From contig JAGHQL010000066.1 of NCBI GenBank assembly GCA_020080175.1, forward strand, positions 60,138 to 124,137: a stretch of 64,000 nucleotides of DNA, written 5' to 3'. This DNA comes from Glutinoglossum americanum (Eukaryota; Ascomycota; Geoglossomycetes; Geoglossales; Geoglossaceae). Below are positions 56,492 through 64,000 of this stretch, piece by piece (position 1 is the stretch's first letter; each line of letters starts with the position of its first letter). The translations under genes and the position numbers were made by a program. Below the pieces are notes generated by a model that was not told the origin of the DNA, made no database searches, and saw only the letters and a program-made list of their open reading frames with translations.

Positions 56492-57420
56492 TTATTGATG
56501 AGGCCGTCGACAACGACGGGCATTGTGTCTTGACTCGCTACGGGTACTACGGCGGCTGCAAGCGGTGTCTGGTACCGCCGCCACTATAGTACCCAGCAGT
56601 AGCACCCCATCAAGGTCTCCCAGTCGTTTCTGAGGACGACGAGTACCTCCCCCCCATATGCGCCCCTTCTCCGGTCTTCCTCGAGGGACTCGCGTTGCCG
56701 GAGGTTCACGGGGGTCATGAGAAAGTACCCTCAGCTCCAAAACATCAATGGGAGGAAGGGCGCCAAGGTAAGTCGCCACCCATTGGGCAATAGATATCAT
56801 AACAGGAAGAAAGGGAGTTATTTGCTCCCTCTAGCAAAGATCAAAGCCATAGCATGCCCACAGGAAATACCATTAGCCTGATATCGACGGCAGAAGCATA
56901 TTTCTACCCCCGTATCAACGAGGTAGATGTGGCCATCAGGTTGTACCACTCGTCCTTCTGTTAGGGAAAAAAGCTGGACGCGGACCTTGTGCCCACTCTC
57001 TCCCTTCCTCCGGCCGTACTTCAACCCAACGGGTCGTCACATTCCCCTCCACTGATGCCTTGTTAGCAGTAAGTAACCTCTCTCCATGCATCGCTTTTAC
57101 ACGATGCCATAGGGAGTCAAGAAGCTCCAAAGTGGGAAGTCCCTGATCATAGCAAAAAGCCTTATTTAGACTCTCCAGTGTTACCTGTGTCATGGGCATA
57201 CCCACGACCACGAAACAAGGCTTCCACCTACTTCTCTAGCCCCCGAGCTTCAAGGTAGATAGCCGCTTCTAGCTTTACTTGCCCTAACTTCTCCATTGCA
57301 CTATCAAAGGCAACTTTCGATTTTGCTTGTGCGATCTTCTAGAATGTCAGTGCCAGACCCCTTCCAAACTTCTCTGTAGCATTGAGGTACTTATCATGTT
57401 GAAAGCTTCGCGGAGTGGCA
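56492..57420 (-). pseudogene. Decayed Mutator-like (MULE) transposase, C-terminal part
   Basis: Minus-strand frames together read like the second half of a fungal MULE transposase. From 57420 downward come QHDKYLNATEKFGRGLAL, AQAKSKVAFDSAMEKLG, EAAIYLEARGLEK, SLNKAFCYDQGLPTLELLDS, then the SWIM zinc finger at 56818-57024 (CFCRRYQANGISCGHAMA). A Pro-rich segment and a remnant of a C-terminal knuckle ending CRRPHQ follow. It is broken by frame changes and stops. Two stops lie where Trp is expected (after LALTF and after GLEK), each a TGG-to-TAG change, as produced by repeat-induced point mutation. The DDE catalytic part is not visible. It can no longer encode an active transposase. Confidence 0.72.
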
Positions 57421-57901
57421 ATGATGTGTTGCACGCGACGCGACATGTATAGTGGGAAATCTATTGATGGTTGGTACAGGGTAGACCGGGTTGACAGATC
57501 TTTTGCCTTTAGGAAACAGCATTCTACTTTAAATTGCCAAATAGATAACAGGTATCTGGTGGCTGATCTCTGCGATGCGGCTAAAAGGAAAAATTTTGGA
57601 TTTGAACAAATTGTAGAATTAAAGGAATCCCATCCATCAGAATTAACTGGTCTATTTACGTGATCCTTCCACTCCCATAACCTCCTAACGGCGGTGGTTA
57701 CTATACACAGCCTGATCTCCTACCTCAAACGAAACAACTATATTATCCTGTGAGAGCTTGAGTTAAAAAAAAAAAACCTGCGAGCACATGGCCAACGTAC
57801 ACAAAATTTTAGACAGCAGCAGGCCCCTCCAGCCAGCGGAGAGGAGTATGACCGAACTATTCCAACGAGTTCGACGGCATGAAAACACCAATTGAATATA
57901 A
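57421..57901. other. Intergenic flank of the MULE remnant
   Basis: It may contain the 5' continuation of the MULE, but I could not place any transposase block there. It includes an A12 tract near 57764. Confidence 0.45.
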
Positions 57902-58915
57902 TTAGTTAGGAACGGCCGCCCATCCCCCATCCCGAGCCCTGGGCCCTGAGCGCCCGTCTTTTGACGGTCGACAGAGGAAGAGTATACCATCAAGAGCAAT
58001 CGTAGCTCCAACAATGAACGGAATCAACTGCCCTGGAGAGCTCAGATCCGTTGACGGCTGCAAGTTATTCCAAACGATCGTCTTCTCTACCGAAACAACA
58101 CAGAACACCCAACTTGTAAGGCCGCTTATCAGCCCAATGGTACCCACATATGCCCCCGCCGCCGTCGACTGTTCCGAGGTGACTTGAGGCAAAAGTCGCT
58201 CAGGTATAAACTGTACACCCTTCCTCTCCTTCTCTGTCATCTCCGTCTCCCCATCAAGGTAACATCTCATCACCACCTTTCCCAGCTTCGCCATATACCA
58301 CGCCCAAAAGATCATATAGGACAGTGTAATCGAGAAAAGAACAATCGACAGGGTCCGATACCACCCCAAAAGCGACACCTTCGCGAAGAAAAAAACCACA
58401 TTCGCCGTTCCCAATAACGGCAGTGTTTTCACCAGGTCACAAGCCATCCAGAGCCCCGCCACGAGGGACCAGAGCTGTAATACAGTCGAGATTAGTAGGC
58501 CCACGCCCTCACCAACGATCGAATCAGGATTGAAGAATGTAAGTTGAGCCGGCAAGGCCACGCTCGCTACTATCCACAACCCGATAAACGCTTCACAAGG
58601 ACTAAGTTGTCCACGGGCTGCCAATATGGTCCACGCAACGATGACCGAAAGCGCGACGCCACCGCATGCGAGCTTGATGCCACGGCCGCTGTCCTTTTGG
58701 GGACGAAAGAGGAGCATTGAGGCGCCGAAGCCTTGGAGATAAAAGCCGACACGTACGCCGAGACCGTATAGGTCGGTTGCGGCGACGGGGTCGCCAGGGG
58801 TTGTTGGGTTTGCGGTTGTTGAATTTGCGGCGAGTGATGTCGGGACCGCGAGGGTGAGGAGGAGTAGTGGTGCAATCATGTTTGTTGGGATGAAAGATGA
58901 CAATGATACCATCAA
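57902..58915 (-). CDS. Multi-spanning membrane protein of unknown function
   Basis: A single exon encodes 337 residues, or 325 if the second in-frame start (58879) is used; the latter gives a clean signal peptide (MIAPLLLLTLAVPTSLAA). About seven further hydrophobic segments follow, beginning with LGVRVGFYLQGFGASMLLF, which I know from fungal membrane proteins starting with DLYGLGIR. Short charged loops (LDGETEMTEKERKGVQ) separate TM segments 5/6. The topology suggests an N-out protein with seven helices, but I cannot assign a receptor or transporter family. It stands alone between the MULE remnant and a repeat-rich stretch. Confidence 0.7.
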   Translation of the reverse strand: MMVSLSSFIPTNMIAPLLLLTLAVPTSLAANSTTANPTTPGDPVAATDLYGLGVRVGFYLQGFGASMLLFRPQKDSGRGIKLACGGVALSVIVAWTILAARGQLSPCEAFIGLWIVASVALPAQLTFFNPDSIVGEGVGLLISTVLQLWSLVAGLWMACDLVKTLPLLGTANVVFFFAKVSLLGWYRTLSIVLFSITLSYMIFWAWYMAKLGKVVMRCYLDGETEMTEKERKGVQFIPERLLPQVTSEQSTAAGAYVGTIGLISGLTSWVFCVVSVEKTIVWNNLQPSTDLSSPGQLIPFIVGATIALDGILFLCRPSKDGRSGPRARDGGWAAVPN

Positions 58916-60385
58916 TATAGAGGTTCTTCGACTGATCGCTCTGCCCTCCCCCCGGGGGGGGGAGGAAGGAATAAATATCCAACACCGCTTTCAGTTCAGC
59001 CTTGGAGGCGCGCCTCATCTGGTAAGTATTCCATATCGATTGCTTTTTTCCACCACCTCTCATCCCCTACCCGCCCTAGTCGAGCCACGGCGACACAAAA
59101 ACAACCCATCGCATGCCAAAACCCACCAAGCCCAGTGTTCTGGGCGCATGAGAGCCCCGATATGTACCCCGTACGGAGGTTATCCCCAGGCCAGAGCTAG
59201 CGCCTTGTCTTGCCAAGGGAAAGCTCGGCGGTAATCAACCGATCAACGCCTCTGGGTCGGACACATCCCCTTTTCTCAGTCCGCTGGACCACCACCCCGT
59301 GCGTGGTGCCAGAGTTTGGAAGTCGTACAGGATAGCGCCAGTGCCATGAGCCACCAGTACAGTGCCAGGCCGTAGGCGTAGTGTTCAATGTTTGTACAAT
59401 TAAATTATAACTAAAAATGCTCCACTCAACAACCACGATACAGGGGGGGCTTTATATCACGCAAACAAGCTAGATACACGAGAGAAAAATATCAACGATC
59501 ATAGACGGATATCGATGTGTCAGTATCGCGTGCATGATCTTCCAGCCTTTAGTACTTACTCTCTTTACCCTGAACTAATTTTTTTTTAAGTAACGTTAAC
59601 TTATTACTAATTACCCTCTATTCTAAAGAAATACAAGCAAAAAAATAAAAATAAAAAATAAAAAAAATCTAAAGTTCTCTTAATCATTTCCAGGACCCCA
59701 CCCGCACATACCATCGAGTCTCGGATACCAGTTTATTTTTTTTTTTAAAAAAAAAACAAATAAATTGATAATTAACATATATATGTGTGTGTGGGTTTGA
59801 AACATGGAGAGAAATGCTGGTCAAATCACCGTTACGGGTCGAGCTGCTATTTGAAGATGACAAGTTAACTTTTGTGAAAAATTCAACGGGAACAAGAGCG
59901 TGGCTTCTATCGAGCATCCAACGGCGGGTGCGTCCAGCAGGAGCCTTTCGGTAGGACGCAGGGGAGAATGCTCAGGCCAGGTGGTAAACCGGGTAGGCAT
60001 CTCTGGCAGCGTGCAATCTCCTTGAGAAGTTCCTCACGATAAAACCGCTAGGGTGGCCGGACGGAGACGATAGGCCGGGTCTGTCTTGGACGGCGAGGCG
60101 GAGTGGCTGGTCCACCAGTTTACCTGCAGACATAGACTGGCAAGCTAGGAGAGTCCAGCAGTTTCAAACCGTCTCGTTTCGTACAGCCCCGCGCAAGTTT
60201 CCCCGAGCACGAGGAGTTGTTCTGGCGAGTCCATCCGCTGTAGACAATCGTGTAGACAGTAGTGTAGACGATAGGTGAGGAGGATAAAGGACGATAGATT
60301 CATATTGATAGTTAAACCTTGTGGAAAAGCGGCAAGCGAGACATCTTACCAGAAGGAGGGTGAGTAGGGAAATTCACCTACACCC
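58916..60385. other. Intergenic, A/T tracts
   Basis: G-run near 58965, T/A homopolymer runs at 59580-59760, then ordinary sequence. No gene was seen. Confidence 0.5.
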
Positions 60386-60512
60386 GTATTATTATTATTA
60401 TCAATGTAGATGCTGGCGAAAAGACATTCAAATCTTGACGTTTCGGCCGCCGGTTTTGGATGCTTCGGTGCTGTTTTTGGACGCTTCTCCATTTTGTGCT
60501 CTCGCCGCCCAA
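60386..60512 (+). repeat. Dispersed repeat, copy 2
   Basis: (ATT)5 then ATCAATGTAGATGCTGG, GAAAAGACATTCAAATCTTG, TTCTCCATTTTGTGCTCTCG. It matches 56055-56160; many differences are C/T or G/A. Confidence 0.7.
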
Positions 60513-61294
60513 AGCCGCGTCAAGCTAACTGTCAATCGCTCCTCTACTACATCATGCCTCACAGAATGTAGCTTAAAATCTAATACTAGTTAAAACTTGG
60601 TTAAAGCCCTGCCCCAAATTGACCTTGCAATGCAAAAAGTCCCTAGCCAGCCAGGGGGCCGGCAAAGCTGAGAGGGAAGGGGAGGGCCCATCTATATAAG
60701 AAACAGTGAGACCTCTGTATTTAGCCCATTGCATCACTCGCTCCCAAGTGCAATTAAGTCCCACAACAGCGTCCTAACGTCCCTTTATAGGTGACGCTTA
60801 GCAATAAACAGCCTATCATGCAGAAGGCGGCCAAGGGTCATCTATTACATCTCGTTCTGCTGTTATAGGCAGGGATGGAGAAGGGGACAGCACCACCACC
60901 TCAATCAAGACTAACAAATTTTAGCTAATTCTATTATCATATCTCTCTATTTACTCTATTCGGGTTGTCGCAGGGCGGCGTTGTGGCCGCGAGACTGCTG
61001 CGCAACCCCCTAGAGCTGATGTTCCAAACCGACGATCTGGAGCCTAGTCAGACTGGGAAAATATAATTGGGCTGCAGAGTGCGTGCTTTAGAGACACGCC
61101 ACTATTTGCTATTGTTACGTTTACGTATTATATTATATAGCTACTAGACTCTAGTAACTTAATAAAGCACAGGTGAAGTATTGATATGCATCGGGACGAG
61201 GCCCAAAGGGTTCGGCAAACCAACCCGTCAAAAGGCAAATCTTTTTGACAGCTGGACTATAGTGGACTGGTCGATTAGAGAATCCGCAAATGAA
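60513..61294. other. Intergenic, possible transposon debris
   Basis: A minus-strand frame near 60573-60764 (WERVMQWAKYRGL) has a faint transposon-like look but no definable domain. The right part is AT-rich. Confidence 0.4.
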
Positions 61295-62851
61295 TTAGCC
61301 GGCGTGAGGGAAAGATGACCAAGTTGAGAGGAACGCTTCCGGGGAGAGAAAGCACAGGTCTCGAAAACACTCCACCATGATGCACAGGCGCGCAAGAAGA
61401 TATGGAACCAAAAGCAAATACATGAGTCTAACTCTGTAATTGTCGGAAATTTCGGCCACTCTCTTGCTTCTGCCCCGTTCAATGCGAGAAGTGAGAGAAG
61501 ACAGACAGAGATTTGATATAACCATAGCCACGGGAATAACAATGGAAATGACGGATGCCACCCTCCAGAGGCGCCTCTCTATCGAAGTCGGAAAACCAAA
61601 ATTCCAAGCGATACAATGCAGGAGACCAAATAAGACAGCTCCAACTCCGCTACCAACTGATATAATAAATATAGGCCATATCGGATATCTCGTCCGACCC
61701 ATATGGGTAATGAACTCCTGCGTTTTAATAGCTGCCAGACTATTGACTCGTCTTAACGAGATCCTTGTCTGGTGCACATCATAAGTGAAAACTCGATTTG
61801 GCGCAAAAAGCCCCAGATCTTTGATCTCTTCAGCAGAGGGATAACGGTCAGCAGTGATGTATAGCGGAATTTGGATATCCTGTGGCTTGGAAAGGGAAAG
61901 TAAGTATGTGATGAAAGTACAGGCGGAGAATGCAAGTACGACAATTTCGAGGAGTGATGATGGGAGACGTCTAACGCCTCGCACAATCAATTGAACAATC
62001 AACCAGACGACCTGGATGACGACTAGTCCTTTAACCAAGATATCTCCCTTGCTCTTGTCATTCAACTCGTCCTCAGATATATTGGGGATAGCCCTGATAA
62101 TATTGAGGTGTTTGGCAAGGAGTAGTTGAGGCGCGTCAGGACTCCAGTCACTCTCTTTAAGCTTCTTAATGTTTTTGCGTCGGGTTTTCGCATTACCAAC
62201 TTTCGGCACTTCCACACTTATCTCTTCCAATCGGGAGATGGCTTCATCAACTAGGCTTTTCCGTCGCCGGGCCTTCCTCGTTGCCGATGGCATATCCCCA
62301 TCTCTTGTGATAATATGGTCTGTTGGGGTAAGTTGAATGATTTCTGGACCTTCAAGTCCGATGGGTTCCTCGTTCTCGAGGCCGGTGCGTGACATTGGAG
62401 CCTCAGTTCCCTCCAGAAGATGGTCGACACCCACCCTGAGACCAGAACCAACCCCCGCTTCTTCGACAACCACAGTAGCTCCCAACGTCTCACTACCAAA
62501 CCGAATTACGAAGCCTCCCATATTCGCAAAATGAGCATGAGTCAGGCTCCAGCTATTCACCAATTTCCCCATCTCCTTAGCTTCGCATGCAGAAATCATA
62601 TCGGCCAGTGCCCTGCCCATCAGAAATTCTGGGGTCATAAGCGCGACGAGCATTTCCCATAGTTTCTGGCGAGCTTGCTCTCTTCTCCTCAGCTTTTTCA
62701 GAGGTACTGGAGGGTGCTGGACTGTCCATGTGCATAAAAGCAGTGTGGCCAACGAGTTCCACAGGATGTCGAGAGTACCTCGTGTGTTTGGAGGGTAGAC
62801 AAAGTTGACGCCTTCAGGGGGGATAGTGCAATTTGTATGAAAGATAGACAT
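61295..62851 (-). CDS. Fungal integral membrane protein, unknown function
   Basis: A single exon encodes 518 residues. The N-terminus has NTRGTLDILWNSLATLLLCT and WTVQHPPVPLKK, a start pattern I have seen in many fungal membrane proteins of unknown role (G-T-x-x-I-L-W-S-C-x-x-T-L-F-L-C). A soluble loop of about 200 residues follows (ADMISACEAKEMGKLVN, then basic KARRRKS). Hydrophobic segments lie at about residues 275-330, 395-420, 432-455 and 475-500. Local conserved-like blocks are APNRVFTYDVHQTRISLRRV and AVLFGLLHCIAWNFGFPT. It has no catalytic motif that I can name. It lies next to AT-rich repeat DNA at the right edge. Confidence 0.75.
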   Translation of the reverse strand: MSIFHTNCTIPPEGVNFVYPPNTRGTLDILWNSLATLLLCTWTVQHPPVPLKKLRRREQARQKLWEMLVALMTPEFLMGRALADMISACEAKEMGKLVNSWSLTHAHFANMGGFVIRFGSETLGATVVVEEAGVGSGLRVGVDHLLEGTEAPMSRTGLENEEPIGLEGPEIIQLTPTDHIITRDGDMPSATRKARRRKSLVDEAISRLEEISVEVPKVGNAKTRRKNIKKLKESDWSPDAPQLLLAKHLNIIRAIPNISEDELNDKSKGDILVKGLVVIQVVWLIVQLIVRGVRRLPSSLLEIVVLAFSACTFITYLLSLSKPQDIQIPLYITADRYPSAEEIKDLGLFAPNRVFTYDVHQTRISLRRVNSLAAIKTQEFITHMGRTRYPIWPIFIISVGSGVGAVLFGLLHCIAWNFGFPTSIERRLWRVASVISIVIPVAMVISNLCLSSLTSRIERGRSKRVAEISDNYRVRLMYLLLVPYLLARLCIMVECFRDLCFLSPEAFLSTWSSFPHAG

Positions 62852-63621
62852 TTAAAATGGCTTGGGGGGCGGACACTACAGCGATGACGATAGTATTAGT
62901 GACATCCTGACCGTGAAAATAAAAAGACCAAGTATGGATCTACCTATTAGTCTTCAATAATTAAGATATTAAGTTGCGTAAATGTAAATTTTCTAGTATT
63001 GGGGCGGAAGGACAGATAACATTAACGTAACCGATGGTGAGTTTGCCGAGCCCCGTGAGTTTGCCGAACCCCGTGAGTTTGCCGCTCCACCCCCGAGACC
63101 GCGCCACAACACAACCCCAAAATCAATTCTAGGGCTATGGTCCTAAAATCATGCATGGATGTTTTGTAGTATATAGATTGCTTAAAAATAGAATTTGACA
63201 GACAATGGACAACAATTGCATGTACAGCATGCAAATTCATGAGATAACCCTAATTTTTCTTCCTTGCCCTGAATCTTATTACCATATTAGTATTTGATAT
63301 ACCTTTACTTGGTCTAGCTATAATGATCTTTCTTAGCCTCTGAATATATGGTTCTGATGTTTCAAAGACTTCAGAATCAGAAGTATTAAAAGATATAAGT
63401 ATTGTTTTAAAGTTAATATTTTCTAATTAAAGTTAAAATATTCAAAACTTATTATATGATAAACTAATTTTTTGAGTCTAATACCTGAGCTTTAAATTTA
63501 ACTCCTAATATTACTAGAGTTGTAGACAGTACTGTAACTTCTCTAACTACTCTTTTATCTTTATTTTTTTTTTTATTCCCTTTCTCTTCTTTTTCTCCTT
63601 CTTAGCAGTTATCTTAGCAAG
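62852..63621. other. AT-rich intergenic DNA with short tandem repeat
   Basis: From 63240 to 63620 it is strongly AT-rich and poor in CpA, consistent with RIP-affected DNA. No gene was seen. Confidence 0.5.
63037..63090. repeat. 18-bp tandem repeat, three units
   Basis: Units GTGAGTTTGCCGAGCCCC and GTGAGTTTGCCGAACCCC, then a third unit diverging at its end. Confidence 0.85.
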
Positions 63622-63749
63622 TATTATAATCTGCAGTCAGTTACCTAACAAGGCTGTTTGAGCCTCTGCAGCTAAGTAACTAACTCAGGTTCTATAAATA
63701 GTGACTCGTCTATATGTAGTAGTTACTTATATAAACTGAACTATGAAAA
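63622..63749 (+). mobile_element. Degenerate LTR1 fragment
   Basis: TATTATAATCTGCAGTCAG aligns with the LTR1 start TGTCATGACTCGCGGTCAG; six of the seven differences are C-to-T or G-to-A. The match continues through TTACCTAACAAGGC and AGCCTCTGCAGC. It ends where another LTR1 begins. Confidence 0.65.
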
Positions 63750-64000
63750 TGTCATGACCCGCAGTCGGTTACCCGGCGAGGCCAGTTAGACCTCCGCGGC
63801 CAGGTAACTAGCTCGAGTTACGCAAACGGCGACTTGCCTATATAGCTATATGGATTCCGCAAACGTATATCCTTATTGCTTTATGACGTCTGATCTATTG
63901 TTGAATGCCCGTCATGTATATAAGTAGCTTGCTAGCCTCCTGCTAGAGGTCAGCGATCAGTTCTTCTACATCTCCTGCTTACTAGAATCAAGTCTATTCC
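63750..64000 (+). mobile_element. LTR1 copy, cut by the window end
   Basis: It starts TGTCATGACCCGCAGTCGG and matches LTR1 at 16671 to AGAATCAAGTCTATTCC at the right edge. The rest lies outside, so a complete retrotransposon may follow. Confidence 0.8.

Noticed and set aside
56055-60512. A single transposon bounded by the two dispersed repeat copies
   Set aside because: The copies are in the same orientation and enclose an unrelated intact membrane-protein gene; they may simply be two independent repeats.
1-64000. CRISPR array, secondary-metabolite cluster or rRNA genes
   Set aside because: No regularly spaced repeats, no PKS/NRPS or tailoring gene group and no rRNA-like sequence were seen; CRISPR is not expected in a fungus.

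Overview
The window is nuclear DNA of a filamentous ascomycete (Pezizomycotina). Genes lie on both strands and are cut by many short GT-AG introns, mostly 45-85 nt, with CTAAC/CTGAC-like branch sites. Protein families resemble those I associate with Eurotiomycetes (Aspergillus and relatives). That class-level placement rests on remembered similarity, not a search, so it is tentative. Exon coordinates were built by hand and each spliced model was checked for a continuous reading frame.

Left part (1-10 kb): an ARMC8/Vid28-like GID-complex subunit (cut by the window start), a Pho80/PREG-type cyclin, a conserved fungal protein of unknown function and a Vtc2/Vtc3-type polyphosphate-polymerase subunit with an SPX domain. 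The cyclin and the SPX/VTC gene, both tied to phosphate homeostasis, lie within 8 kb of each other.

10-19 kb is a repeat graveyard. It holds solo LTRs of two families, including a three-level nested insertion with readable target-site duplications, two hairpin elements, a degenerate tandem duplication and a broken APH-type kinase-like gene. Only two small uncertain genes are seen there.

19-55 kb is gene-dense housekeeping DNA: TAD3 (tRNA A-to-I editing), an LtrA-family membrane protein, bifunctional 6-phosphofructo-2-kinase/fructose-2,6-bisphosphatase, the HDEL receptor ERD2, a protein carrying only an integrase-type HHCC zinc-binding domain, the Byr4/Bfa1 mitotic-exit regulator, XRCC4, a large unknown basic protein, an aldo/keto reductase, SelO, RNase III (Rnt1), mitochondrial ribosomal protein mS33 and a Pumilio-repeat protein. 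Several neighbours are divergent pairs sharing 0.24-1.1 kb promoters: RNT1/mS33, AKR/SelO, BYR4/XRCC4 and PFKFB/ERD2.

55-64 kb is sparser: a decayed Mutator-like transposase with TGG-to-TAG stops, two multi-spanning membrane proteins of unknown function, low-complexity AT-rich DNA and two more LTR copies at the right edge. I see no secondary-metabolite cluster, CRISPR array, rRNA or convincing tRNA. The most notable signals are the nested LTR stratigraphy, the possible domesticated HHCC gene, the GC-AG intron inferred in RNT1 and the SPX/VTC subunit that keeps the polymerase-tunnel residues.
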